Of a stretch of DNA of 64,000 nucleotides, positions 24,891-37,025 are shown one piece after another. The DNA is from Agelaius tricolor (Eukaryota; Chordata; Aves; Passeriformes; Icteridae): the NCBI GenBank assembly GCA_023055355.1, contig JALJCS010000002.1:85275001-85339000 (forward strand), in the 5' to 3' direction. The notes under the pieces were generated by a model, which saw only the letters and a program-made list of their open reading frames with translations, was not told where the DNA came from and made no database searches. The position numbers and the translations under genes were made by a program. Every line of letters begins with the position of its first letter. The first letter of the stretch is position 1.

Positions 24891-27800
24891 ATGTAAAACA
24901 AATACTACGTGAAGAAGATGAAGATAAACCCCTACCCTAACATGCCAGCAGAATTATTTTTAGTGCTGAAAGAATCCATGGAGAGAGGCCAGGCTTTTGT
25001 CTCCTCCTGAAACAGTGCCTCTATCTGCAGTGTCTTAGACAGATCTGTTATTGACCTAAACACATATGATCGACATTTCTTATATTCTTAGTTCTTGTAA
25101 TCCAGTGTTTTAAGGATTTACTAACCACAAGAACAGTTCAAAAGGTAGGCATGGGGATAAGGGAAATGAGAAGCTAAAATGCTCCTTAGGCAGCAGGGGG
25201 GAAACCTTGAACTCTGAAAATGTAAAATGCTACAGAGTACATTAAAGATACTTGTTTAATTACACATTGTCTCTAGAATTTATATACTAAGGCTGTTCCT
25301 GAAGGATAAGAAATTTGTTCTGTGATGTCTCTTCATGTTCTTCCTCTGTCTTTTATCTTGATGTTAAGTTATGTAATTACTGACCACTTCAAAAGCTAAA
25401 CTTTCTGAATAATTCATACAACACAGTAACATGAGACAGGGTTAGGGGAGCCTGTGGGTATCTCTACATATCAAAAACAGGTATAGACTTCTGATAAATA
25501 AAGGGATGGTATTAAAGATCAAAAACTACCAGAGGAAGATAAAATAAACAGCTGCAAAAAGGAAGAAAACACAAAGGAAGAAATCACTATTCTCTCAAGG
25601 ATTTGGTATCACAGTAATGGGTAAAAAAATTAATAAGTATTTTCAACTCACATAATATTTTCTTTTTTGACATGGCTAAATCCTTGTCAGAATAATGAAT
25701 CAAAGCCAAAAGCAATCTTTATCTGTCAGGATGATTGCACACCCTTAACAGAAAATTGATTCCATTGCCACAGTTTTAGAAATATATCCAAAATTGTACT
25801 CAGAGGAAAAACTTCAGCTTTGGGGTTTTTTTGCCCTTCCCCTTTCAAAATTTAAAGCAGTACTAAATGCCAGGTGTATTAACTGTTGAAGGTCTGGTGG
25901 TCTTACTATCTAAATGGAGAGTGCATAGCAGTGACTGAATATTCTGGACACAGGGCTGGGAGATTGGATACTCATTCGACTCTTTGCTTCCATATCAAAT
26001 CATTCTGGTCTTAAAAGTTTTACAGAGCCCTGGACTTCTGGTGCAACCAACAGCTCCACCTCAAAATCGTAAAAAATACAGATCTTAACAACTTTGCATC
26101 TGTAGTGCAGAAATAGAAAAGATATCATTGCAAATGAATCAACAAGAAGAATCAGAAAATTCTTGGTCACAACTTTTGTGCTTAATATTAAGAAATCAAA
26201 ATCAAAATATTGATGACATCATTGGTAGGATGATACTTTAATTTCAAGTTTATATTGCCACTTGAGAAGTTCACTATTAGTAGGCAGTGAGTTCCCGAAG
26301 GAAAAATTAAGGGAACTGTACTATTCTCTTAATAGCACACAGGCAATACTGGGTTGTTTTGCCTTTAATTTGTTGCAACATTCCAAAACCCAGCAGTCTG
26401 ATGTTCTCACAAAATAGATGAGTAAATTTCCTATAATACATAAATGGGCAGAGGGAGATTTTCACATTTATCCACAAATGTGTGTGCTTATGACACCCAA
26501 TACTGAGTACTAGAAGCAGGACTGGAGCTACATGAGCCTGTTTATGTTAAATCCCTTTATTGGCAAGGAAATCTCTAGCTGATTTTGTAAGGACATGGAC
26601 TTGGAGCCTCTACAAGTTGGTTGATGTTTTTTGGAGATGGAGAAGGCTGCCTACAGTTGAGAAAGTAAAAAAGATTCAATCTGTTGATGTTGAAGAACTT
26701 ATAATGTACTAAGATTAAGTTCTCTTATACGCTTCTCAATCTCAAAGATCTTCAGAGACATTGCAGGACAATACTGCTAATATCTCTGTTTTAAAAGTTT
26801 TCTGTGATGCATAGAAGCTTTGTACATGAGAACTCGGTAAAAAGACTCAAACTGACTTTTCATTTTTTTTGTTTTGTACCATTTTTGTGGTAAAACAGGA
26901 ATTCACCTCTAGTGAACACTAGTATGATAACTATCAGTGATGTCACCTAAGAATTCTGTATTTGATCAAAGTTTGATATTTTAAAGAAAGAGAAATGAAG
27001 AAGTACCAGCCAGACACATGATCTCAAACCATAGATTTGGACCTTGGATCTTTCACAACTTGAGAAACTCCTGACAGAAATGTTGTCTGTGAAGAAGCAG
27101 GCCAACAGATCCTATTTCAGATTCTGTCTCTTCTTCCTTTGCACCTCTTTAAAGGTACTGTTTAGGGCTTTTTCTGGAAAAAGACAATTGTTTTTTTAAG
27201 CTAAAACCTTCTGGATGAGAGCCAAGCTGCTGGATCTCAGAGTCATTCCATTAGAAAGCTTATCACAGAGTTTAACAGTGAAATTAGCCTAAAACTACTT
27301 TCCTTCTTTTCACTAAAGAGCAAAGGATTAATCCCATGGCAGATTTAGAGTTGAAGAAAATGTTAACTATGCCAGTATTCCTACAGGGTTGACAGATAAA
27401 CTTTGGTCAGGTATAGCGTAAATACCCTGAAGTGAAGGTTGTTCACAGGCTACTGTAAGATATCTGCAAAGATAAATGGAAAACCAAAGCACTGTTATTG
27501 GGAGTTTTGTCTCATTTTCATGCTCTGATAAAACATGGACCTCCAGCTACAAGTCTTTATAGATTTTAATTAGGTTTTACAGGTAACAGTCAGCTAAGCA
27601 GTTGCATCTGTGCTGCATGTCTGAGTAGTACATAATATTGCCTTTGGAGCTCAGATTTATCAGTGTCTATGTGCAAAGTACCAGCCCGGGGCAATCAAGT
27701 AAGACTGAAATGCGGAACATACAAGGAAAATAAAAGCTCTCTTCTGTCATAACTTTAACCTGTCACTCACAGGAAAACGCCAGACTTTTCTCAGCTTCAA

Positions 27801-28110
27801 GTTTTTACAGTGAATCTTCATCTGAATCCTTGGCAGGCTCTTTCAGAAACAAAATAGGCAATAAAGCAGCTGCTGCTGAAGTCCTTTCTGGCAGAATTCA
27901 TATCTTCAGTGGTTGTTTGAAGGTTCTTTCCCCCATCTGATTCCTTTGGTTCTTCATTTGATATTTTGATATTTCCTTTTTCTTCTCCTTTTTTTTTCCT
28001 CTTCCTATATTGAACATCAAGAACAGGCTTTGTTTTCCTTTTCTGCTCTTCTCTTTCCTGTTTTGTTTGAACTGAAGCATAGCTTTCCTTGCAAAAGCAG
28101 AGTGGGGCAG
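24891..28110. other. Intergenic, nothing firmly recognised
   Basis: A+T-rich and repeat-poor by eye. The part at 27560-27900 is smooth, repeat-free sequence that could be conserved non-coding DNA. Homopolymer runs (for example T8-T9 near 27960-28000) account for the lysine-rich minus-strand open frame at 27898-28080. Confidence 0.45.
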
Positions 28111-28380
28111 TGTCTCAGTTTGAAAAACAGGTGTCTGCAGGAACCTCCCTTGGAATGGAGAATATGAACCCCCTCCCTCAGAATTATTATAATTTTGAAA
28201 TTAAGGGGCTCTCTGGCAAAAATATATGAGAACAGGAAAAACAGTTCTTTACTAGCATATATATAAAAAGGCAAACAAAACAGCAACAACCACAGTAGCA
28301 ACAACAAACAGCACACAGAGCCCAGTCCCGGCCTTTTGGCTGTGGCATTTTCCCCCTTGGTGCATTTCCGGTCACAGCCA
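28111..28380 (-). mobile_element. ERV LTR-like segment A, minus strand
   Basis: On the plus strand it begins 'tgtctcagtttgaaaaacag' and ends 'ggtcacagcca', giving TG...CA-compatible ends. On the minus strand the order is '...gagagccccttaatttcaaa', 'ctgagggagggggttcatat', 'ccaagggaggttcctgcaga', ending 'actgagaca'. I recognise this 3' portion as typical of songbird ERV LTRs, but I cannot fix the class. No target-site duplication is visible and the right limit is arbitrary; it may continue into the next segment. Confidence 0.55.
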
Positions 28381-29066
28381 ATAATTTATTAAAAAAAATA
28401 TGGATATTGATCTAGTACTGATATCCAACTGTGATGGACAAAAATTCTCTAAGAGTTTAGAGTTAGAAAGTGTATGTTATTGTGATGCCAGGCAGGGTGC
28501 AGGATAGCTCCCAAATGCACACCGTGATTTACAGGTGATTACAGAGTCCTTTTATCTATACAAGTATTGAATACCCAAAATACAAATACATATTCATAAC
28601 TTTGGTACATCCCATTTCCTGCTTCATGTGGTAATTAGTTCAAAAGCTATTAAGCATGCATAATTTGTTCCTTGAAATGGGTCAGTGGTCCCTTTCATGG
28701 GGAGGGGTCCCAAAATGAGGAAGTAAATGAAGTCTTCCTCATTCTGGCCTTTCTACCTTTTCAATGCAAATATGACAAATGAACCCTTGATAGAACTTCC
28801 ATTCCCCGTCTTCAATTGGTTTCAGAACAGAGGAGGCCTACAATTATCTTACGTTCCTAAAAGCTATTTATCAATTTCTCTATTCTTCATTATAAACCCA
28901 GCTAACCAAACATTGTCTTGACAATCAATCAATTATTAGTTAACTACTAACTCTTGATTTCATCAAGGTCGGCCCATTTATTTTATTTAACTCCCATAAA
29001 GTTTATCTCTGACTAAAATCTTAGCTCCTCTAAAATCTCTAAATTCCTTAACCCTTATGTCTCACC
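28381..29066 (-). mobile_element. ERV LTR-like segment B, probable
   Basis: From 28481 the plus strand reads 'tgtgatgccaggcagggtgc', then 'caccgtgatttacaggtgat', 'gtggtaattagttcaaaagc' and 'cccttgatagaacttccatt', ending around 'ttccttaacccttatgtctc'. It is low in decay and I associate it with avian ERV LTR or flank sequence. The flanks 'gttat' (28476-28480) and 'cttat' (29054-29058) agree at 4 of 5 bases and could be a target duplication, but the terminal dinucleotides do not fit well. Whether this is a separate insertion into segment A or one continuous element cannot be settled by eye. Confidence 0.42.
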
Positions 29067-29860
29067 AGCAGGGGCGCTGCTGGCTCCCGGCAGGCAGGGT
29101 GGGTGCGGTGATTCCCCCACGCCTGCAGGGGCGCTGTGGTGCGGGCTCAGGGGGGCACACAGCAATGGCGGCTTTGTCCCAGATGGGAAGGGAAGGGAAG
29201 GGAAGGGAAGGGAAGGGAAGGGAAGGGAAGGGAAGGGAAGGGAAGGGAAGGGAAGGGAAGGGAAGGGAAGGGAAGGGAAGGGAAGGGAAGGGAGAGAGGC
29301 TTTGCTTCACAAAACCCCCTGGGGAAGTCGATCTCGGTGCCCTAGCAGGACTCTTGGAAGAAGCAGGCTGGAATGGCAAGGATGAGCAGAAATCCCAGGT
29401 CAATGGATGAGATGTATCAGAAACTCCACGACCATAGTTGGAGCTGTGGCGCGTCCCAGCAGGGCAGGGGGAGCAGGGCCCAGCAGCAGAGAAAAGGCAG
29501 CTCCCGGCAGGAGCAGCAGTGGTAGCAAAATTCCTTTCCCCAAGCAGTAGCTCCACCATCCTCCTCTGGAAGCGAGTGAGAGCCTCCAACTGCTCCAGCC
29601 CCCCCCTTTACCTGCCTCTCTTCTTGTGGTATCTCTGTCCCCCCCGAGAGAAACTCCCAAAAACCAGAGGAGTGCCACCAGCCACCCTCTTTCCCTGAGG
29701 CCTGGCCCCCTCCCCCTGTCTCAAGCACGCAGCCATCAGTGCAATCTTAGCAACACAATGGGAAAAAATTCCACAGTGAAAAGGAAAGAAACCCAATTCC
29801 CAACAGGCAGGACCACAGAGCCTCTCGTCAGTCCAAGTGGAACTGACCCAGTGCAGTGAT
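29067..29860. mobile_element. CpG-richer ERV-like block surrounding a GGGAA array
   Basis: G+C content and CpG number rise sharply here compared with the window, with words such as 'caggggcgctgctggctccc' and 'cagcaggactcttggaagaa'-like runs. C runs occur at about 29600-29645. The block is bounded by the LTR-like segments on the left and fades into ordinary DNA near 29860. I read it as more of the same retroviral insertion (U3 or leader), possibly in minus orientation. The 175-codon minus-strand open frame at 29062-29589 runs through the array and is low complexity. A small CpG-island promoter is the alternative, but no exon follows on either strand. Confidence 0.4.
29185..29293. repeat. (GGGAA)n microsatellite, 21 full units plus 4 bases
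   Basis: Uninterrupted purine-only pentanucleotide array of 109 bp. It yields E-G-K-G-R repeats in plus-strand frames and F-P-S-L-P repeats on the other strand, both artefacts. Long polypurine tracts of this kind can form triplex or slipped structures and are likely length-polymorphic. Confidence 0.98.
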
Positions 29861-30804
29861 TAGCAGCTGGTAGGAAGGAGCTAAAAGATGTGTTTGTGTT
29901 TCTGTAATTCCCTTTGACATAATCTTCTCTTGACTGCACCAGCCTTTGCTGCTCTACATGATATTCAGGATATTCTCTGTCTCCAAATATTTTCTAGTTT
30001 TCCCTGTTTTGGGAGCCCCAGAGATACCACATACTGAATATCAAACTGGTTGCTGCAGTACCCAAGGACATTCAGGCAGTGCTCAGGTGTGACCATCCCT
30101 CACATCCCCAAATGGTCTCCCAGTCTCCCAGACTTTCTAAAGCTGTCAGCACATTCCTTATCTTCTCTGATATCTTCTCCTCCCAAGGAAAGGGCAGCTC
30201 TTGTTTGCAGATTCATCACTACTGTGTCTGAATGCATGAAGTAATTGCAGTGAAAGACTTGACTCTGTTGGAGTAGAACAGGTTGGATGCTGGTAACACA
30301 ACCTGTAGAACCATGAATGGGATTTCTTCTGTGAAAAATTCTACAAACTGTTATTAGGACTATTTGCCCCTTCTAGCACATATAGGCAGCTGTTTTGTAG
30401 TTCTAGATACTAAATTTAACAGCAGCACCAGCTTACCAGGATTATTTTTTCTGTTTATTCCTCCAATCCTCTGAGTGCTAGATTTCATTATGTTCAATAT
30501 TTCTTTACCTGTAATAGAAAACATTAAAGGGTTGATTTTTACTCATATAAGGCTTCAACTAGGCACTCAGTGCAATAAGCATCTATGAAATCCCATCTGC
30601 TAGAGGGGTAGGGCTTGTACAGAAGTTTTGGTCTAATCTGTCCTGGGCCATGTGCCAGAGAGGCCCTTGCCAGAGGTTATGGTGGCACTCTGTTCAGATA
30701 CTGGGGACAAACTGACTGTCCCTGTTTCCATACCCTTTTATGCCAATATATTCACCTTCCATAGACTCTGGGTTTGTCTGGGTGTGGTACACATCTCCAT
30801 GAGC
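29861..30804. other. Intergenic, nothing recognised
   Basis: No repeat signature or coding evidence. A 64-codon open frame at 30050-30244 has no recognisable domain. Confidence 0.55.
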
Positions 30805-30930
30805 TCAGAGAATCACAGCATAGTTTGAGTGGAAGGGACCCAGAAGGAACATCGAGTCCAGCTCTTAAGTGAATGCCTGTATGGGGATCAAACCTGCCAC
30901 CTTGGTGTCATTAGCACCATGCTTTAGCTT
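30805..30930 (-). mobile_element. tRNA-Ile-derived SINE with CR1 tail
   Basis: On the minus strand, from about 30922 downward, the sequence reads 'agcatggtgctaatgacacc', 'aaggtggcaggtttgatccc' and 'catacaggca'. This is the anticodon-arm to acceptor part of a tRNA-Ile gene, including a B box GGTTTGATCCC at 30884-30894. It passes straight into 'gagctggactcgatgttcct', 'tctgggtcccttccactcaa' and a GTGATTCTCTGAG end, which is a CR1 3' end. A tRNA-Ile head on a CR1 tail is the known layout of a songbird SINE (TguSINE1 type, from memory). The 5' part of the tRNA (A box) is decayed or missing, so this copy is probably not transcribed. Confidence 0.82.
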
Positions 30931-33679
30931 TGTGGATGAAACTGAAAGCCACTGTCTTCCCACAGACCCTTTAAATAAGAGTTTATCTGAATTAAATTAT
31001 GCTAATCTGATTAGTGTTACTCATAACAACTACTAATTCTGTAGAGCACTAGGGGTGCTTCTCCGAACCTCTGTAATTTTCAGGGCAGATTTATACCTGA
31101 TAATTACTCAAAAGAGAAAAAAAATCTATTGCATGCACATGACAAGTGGGTTCATGGCATGTAATCCTTACACAGCACCTTCTGCTCAAATCCTTAGCTG
31201 ACTGCACTGACTAAGGCTCTGGAGTAAGGCTGGGCAGCCCCATCATTTAGGTTCTTATGCAAGGAAATAATGTTGCTCAAGTCTCAAAAAATTGTATTAT
31301 ATTGACTGAAATATCACTGTATTAGCTAGAATAATTGTATTTCTCCATCTCAGTCTAGTGGAAAAAGCAGATCTTGGGATCAATTTGTAGAAACTAGTGT
31401 TTCCAAATTTATATGCTCATAATTCAGTAAAGAATTTACCTTATCCTAAAAAAAACCCCACATTCCTTTTTAAGCAGATGAGTTACACCCCAAGATCACT
31501 ATTATAGGAACCCAGAAAACTCAGGTAACATCTGCAGAGCAGCTACATAAACTTGGGTAAACTGAATCTAATCCCTAATTTCATACAACGTTTTCTTCCA
31601 TGGACCAGCAACATTCTCCAGGGAAAAATTATTTTTGTGAAGGTGTCAAGACCAATGCACTTGGTAGCTTTTTTCTAACTCTTACTTCCAGTACTGACTC
31701 CAGGTATAACAGTCTTTTCCCCACTGTGATCTCTGGGTTCAATGTAACAAACAAATGAGGCTGAAACGTAGGTTGAACCCTTATGCCTTGTTACCCCATC
31801 AATGGACAGCCATGAGAGGCACTTCAGTGCACCCTGCAGAGAAATCACAGAGCAGCAAGGTGTTCAGGATGCTGAAGGGTGAGGCCAACAAGAAAGTTCT
31901 TTCTTGATGGAATTACTTTTGGTAAATTAATAATTTCTATTTCTTGGAGCACTTGACACCAGTGTTGTCAAGACTGCTTGAGGTCAATGTGTCCCGCATG
32001 TATTTGAATCTTATACCATGAAATCAGTGAAAATATTATCTCAGTGGTGAACTTCCTATAAAACAGTACCACTCAATAGTACAATATGCTTGCCTTTATG
32101 ACCCAAAAGTTCAGTGAATTGGATCAGCAAATCCTATCACATCTGACCTTTGGTTTGTCTTCTTTAAATATTAATTTTAAATACTAATATTAATTTTAAA
32201 TAAATTAATCTTTATTCTTCAGCCAGGCATTCTTAAGAATGGTCATACCAAGGGACTTTTTATATTTAATTTGGATCAAAATCTAGAAGAAACTAGTTCT
32301 TTTCTTCCACTTGACTGACAGCAAGTTTGAGTCAGTTTTTAGCCATCAGGGACATTTGTCCACCTTCACTTTGTATTGTGCATGTTCATAATATTTCTTT
32401 AATGCATTCAAATGTATTGTAATCCCTAGCTGATCTTTCTCCTCTCATGTACAAAGGCACTCAAGCCTTCATGACACTGACTGCTCCTACTACCTTCATT
32501 TTCCACAGTGGAATTGCTTTGATGATGCTTCTTTTTCACTGTCCTATGTTTTTATTTTCCCAATGACTCAGGCTGCACATAAAATATCTTCCCACACTGC
32601 ATATATGGCCTGTCAAAAGCGATCATTCGTGTCTCTATTGGAACATGCACTATACCTTTTGATGGCCTTTAATTTTAAAGGTCTGTGTGAAGTTTTCTGA
32701 CTACTGAAATATAAACAAAGGTTTGATGTTGTTTTTTTGGTTGGTTAAACCTTGCTTCTGTAACCTGATAGACCTTTCAGCTTGTCATGAGACAGCAGGC
32801 TGTCTCTGGAGAGGAAATAATAGACTAAATTACAGTTCACTCCCAGATAAATTAACTGCATTTTATTTTGAACAGCAAACCTACATTAGTTATTAATCAT
32901 CATTGTCTAAAATCAGGTATATTTTTGAAAGAGATGAATGACTTCCAGTTCCTTTGTATATTTGCCTTCTCTCTGTCTTAAACACTTCCCTTAAAACTTT
33001 GCTGAGATGGGATCCCTAGAAGGAGAAAGCAGTCATCGTGGAAGAAAATATATCCTACATTTGAATGACTACATAATGCAATGTTTTTTCAAGTAAACAT
33101 AAATTCTGTGACAGCAGTTTCTGTAATTCCTTTCCTGGAGCTTGGTAACTGTACCATATTTATGTTTATTGTCCTTGGCATAAGAATCAAACCCAGGTAT
33201 CTTGTACTGTGGCAGAAGACATCAAAATGTTCCCAAAAGAATAAGCAATGATGGACATCTCCCACATGTTGAGTCATCCATGGGAGCTGTAGTGGATAAT
33301 AAGAGGCTCAGGCCCCACCTGCTCCCCAGAATTTCTTTGTCCCTGGCTCCCCACTGGCTGCCAGACCCACTGGCCATGCCAACCTCACATAGTCCCAGAA
33401 AAGGCACTGTGGCCTTTTCAAGTTCTTCACAATCACCCCCTGATAGTGGCACTCCTTTTTGAGCTCAGAGGTTATTTCTAGCTCTGTCTTATTGGGACTG
33501 AATGACTTCAACTGCAGAAAAAACAATGGGAGAAAATTTATTTTATTATCACTTCTCTTTTCATCATTCCTTCACAAACCAAAATGGAGATGAAATGATT
33601 CTTTACAGGAACCCCTGTGGGGTCCTGAATTATACCAGTGGGCTAAGAAAGGGATCTGAAAAATAATTGTGTTTCAACA

Positions 33680-34080
33680 GATGGCTTCTGGTGTGTGATT
33701 ATCAATATATGTAATGTGTGGTTTTTGCAAGGACTGTTTATCTGGCTCGTCCTAGCTGTTTGTGTGTATCAAGCATATCCCAGGTGTCTGCAGCTACGAT
33801 GACTCAAAGGGCAGAGAGCAATAAAAATGTCCTTTTAAGAGCACAGCCACTCCACACACTAATGGGCCGATGAGAGCCTTTGGCAGGCACATCTATCCAG
33901 CACTGAGAGCACCAAAAACGAGCATGGATGACAAGAGTGGATTTAGCTGCCAGCTACATTTTACAAGGCCATTCATTCTTGCAAACACCTAAGACTTATA
34001 ACATGGTTCCCAGCTGTGCAAAGTAATTAATTATAATAGAACACAAATAATAATCCGTTGCTCCTCACTCACAGTAATTT
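33680..34080. promoter_or_regulatory. Candidate conserved non-coding element
   Basis: This is 400 bp of repeat-free, even-textured DNA with retained CpGs (for example 'ctacgatgactcaaagggca', 'caaaaacgagcatggatgac') and a terminal A+T block 'gtaattaattataatagaac'. It contains an AP-1-like TGACTCA at about 33801-33807. The texture is that of vertebrate conserved elements, but conservation cannot be seen from one sequence, so this is a low-confidence lead. Confidence 0.2.
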
Positions 34081-35775
34081 TCACTTTCTAAAACCTGCGT
34101 GCACCCAGTTTGTGTGGTTACTGCAAATGATGTTTATTATCCAACAATCAGATTTAGATAGAAAAACAAAACAAACAAACCAGCAGTTTAATTGAAGGGG
34201 TGGTAGATGCTGGTGTGTTATGCAGAGTAAGAATTCCAGAACAGCCCATACCAAGCCTGCTAGTACAAATATTAAAGTGTCTCTGCACAGGCTGCTTTGA
34301 GGCATGGTCAACACAAGGAGCCTAGCCAGGCAGTGAGTGCTCCATGGTGTTTCAGAGAGAAACATCAAAGGTATTAATAACCTTAGGTTCCTCAAGGAAA
34401 ACCCCTCCTCTGAGTCCTGGTGCAGTGGGTGAGTAGTTTTCGAGGTGCCCTCCAGTACCCGGTGCTGGCACAATACCAGAGTTTACTGCAAACAAAAGGA
34501 AAGTCCCTTTGCAGGGACAGGGAGTCATCAGAACATGACCACCTCACCTCTCCTGGCAACAGATGTTGGCTCTTCAAAATGATCTGTCTGGTTTCTTTGT
34601 AGCAGCAGGAGGATAAAGAAACTCACAAATCACCACAGTGCCCAGAAGGAAAAAAACCCCAAGAAAAATCTCAACCCCTTCCAAATCTGCAGGAGGTGTT
34701 TGAGCAAGTGAAGTTTACGTGACAGAAGACAACTCAAAGCTGAGAAAGGACAACTAAATGCAAGATTTATGACTGTACTGAGAGAGGTCATATAGTTACA
34801 AGCCTCAGGCATTATGGTTCTGTGTAAAGAATATGGATTGGTCCAAGGAATAACATGGAAGTACAACAAAACAAAGAAAAAGAAAATAAACAAGCATCAA
34901 TTGATCATCAAATATTACAGTCTGGATCTGTGCTCATTTTCACATGGCTGAGCAACTCACCATCTCACAGCAGGTTTATTGCCATGTTTCTTTCATCAGG
35001 GAGCTGCAGAAAATCTGATCTCCAAAATGTATTTTTGCACTGTTTTGTTTTAACAAACAGAAGAAGATTATATGTTTCATTATATGTTGATGAGGTCCCT
35101 ACTGCTTCAGCTCTTCATTTCACACTGTTATCTTATCCAAGGGTTTCTGGGAGTCCTGTTGTGAAACTACAAGACCTTCTCTTTGAGCTCTTCCCTGTGT
35201 AATTTTTGATGATATAAGTAAAACTGAACTCAAATGCCTCTGTCCTCAGCCAGTGGTGTATCTCCCTTGAATGCTCCCATGCTGTTGCAAAAAGTGCAGT
35301 CCTTAAGAGTTCCACAAAGCTTTGGAGCACAGTTGAATTCTGAGTGGTTAGGAGATGATTCAGGGAGATATCAAGGTCACATGCGTGAAATAATCTATAG
35401 AAAAATGACAGTATAATAGTTATCAGCCAAACTTTTGAGAAAGTTTGATTTAAAACTCAGGACTGCTATTTGCTTTTCCCTCTAAGCAGACCTTTGTACT
35501 GAGACTTTGCAAATATACTTTGTAAATACACATTTTAACTCCTGCTATAGGGTGATATGTTCGCTGGAAGTTTCCCCAGGCAACTTCACATATAGTTTCA
35601 TTACTATATATGTAATAAGAAGATTTCTTCTTATTCACCAACATTTCAGGTGCTAGGCCATTGCATAAAACCTCAATAACACTTTGAAATATAGCTTTTT
35701 CTTGTCTGGGGCAACAGAACCTTATGGAGGCCCAAATTATTGCTCAGATAAGTAAAATTACATAGTTTGTAGTTT

Positions 35776-35808
35776 ATTTTACTATAAACCAATTGTTTAT
35801 AGTAAAAT
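35776..35808. repeat. Perfect 14-bp inverted repeat with 5-nt loop
   Basis: The left arm 'attttactataaac' (35776-35789) pairs exactly with 'gtttatagtaaaat' (35795-35808) around 'caatt'. It is entirely A+T-biased. It may be a cruciform-prone site or the scar of a template switch. No mobile-element ends are evident. Confidence 0.95.
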
Positions 35809-37025
35809 ACAGCCTCAGTTATTCTGTAAACCTCAATACTCAGCCACACTGTGATAATATTTGTTTCTCAGCAGTGATGGAGAAAAGTGTTTTCCTTTGT
35901 TCCAACATCAATCCAACCTGGCCAACACCTGGATATTTGGCATGGTTATCTTTAAAAATCTTTTCATAAAGCACAGCAATATGGAAAGAAGGCATTTATC
36001 TATGTGTTATTATTAGCCTGGATCATATTTTTGTGAATTGTGAAGGAAAATAAAAACACAGCTGGCTAAGCATTGCCCTTTAAATGTCAGGACAGTGTGT
36101 GTGCATGTGTATGTGTGTATATATTTATCAAGATTTAAATTTTAATTCTGTGTTGTTTTCTTCCCACTATAGATTTCAGATGAGTTTATTTTCAATATGC
36201 CAAACACACTGTTAGTTTTCAGGAGTTATTTTATTCCAGGATAATTAGCTTGGCACTTAATTGTTTCAGGTTCTCTGAAGAATTTTTCTGGGATTTGCTC
36301 TTTGCCTACTCCATATGTAAAATCAGCTAAACATTTTTTATTGGGAACTTCAGTCTCTGAAACATCTGCTTTGTATTCATCACTGAACATTGTGTGTTGA
36401 CCAAATACTCCTGGGAGCTTGAGCACTTGATCTGAGCTTTTTCCGAGCTTCCCTGACAACTTCAAAAATATTAGCTTTTTAGGTTTAGGTTAGGATGGGT
36501 GACCATTTACCTTAGAGCTTTCATAAACTTCTGTTTGGGAAAGCTTTGACTTTCTATGCAACAGAGACATTCCACGATGGCTGTAGGAGACTCAGTGCTC
36601 TTGGAAGGGCTGCTGAGGTCTCTTGCACAACAGGATTCCAGGTCTGCAGTATGGGTTAGGAACAAATGCTGCAGATGGACATACTCTGCAATCCCAGCCA
36701 CCAGATCAAGGATTTTAGAGCCTCTGCATTACAAGCTGGCCAGACTGTCAGACCAGAAGCTGGCCTTTTCCACAGTTTTCTATGGAGGAAAACCCCAATG
36801 TTTTGTGCCAAAGAAAATTCTTTTCTCTAAGGCTGAGTACTTGATTTCACTATAGGAAAAATATCTCCTCAGTCCTTAATCTGATACCTTAGCAGTTTTA
36901 AACCTTTTATTTGGGACTTCTCTCAGATCAAGAGTAAATAGTCAGGTTGGTATTTTATGAGGAAATTATGTGATTGCTCCCACATGACAAAAAAAAAAAA
37001 GTTTGCTTCAGCTGTAAAGGAAAAA

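Larger units (their letters stand above)
30931..37025. other. Long intergenic stretch with two possible conserved blocks
   Basis: No gene is supported. A 16-bp A+T direct repeat ('atattaattttaaata') occurs twice with a 19-bp period at 32168-32202. The part around 32575-32720 keeps CpGs in repeat-free A+T-rich DNA. A second such block is 33680-34080 (listed separately). A perfect hairpin lies at 35776-35808 (listed separately). A GT-rich run lies at about 36096-36122. The open frames at 34081-34473 (minus) and 34855-35202 (plus) have no recognisable domain. Confidence 0.45.

Noticed and set aside
29062..29589. 175-codon minus-strand open frame
   Set aside because: Its middle is the GGGAA array read as F-P-S-L-P repeats and the rest is G+C-rich ERV-like DNA. 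No domain and no homologous family are recognised.
29067..29600. CpG-island promoter of a host gene
   Set aside because: The G+C rise is bounded by LTR-like sequence and includes a microsatellite. No exon or splice donor was recognised downstream on either strand. Retroviral origin is the simpler reading, though not proven.
30805..30930. Possible genuine tRNA-Ile gene
   Set aside because: The 5' third with the A box does not fold to a tRNA, several conserved bases are changed, and the 3' side runs directly into a CR1 tail. A SINE explains all of this.
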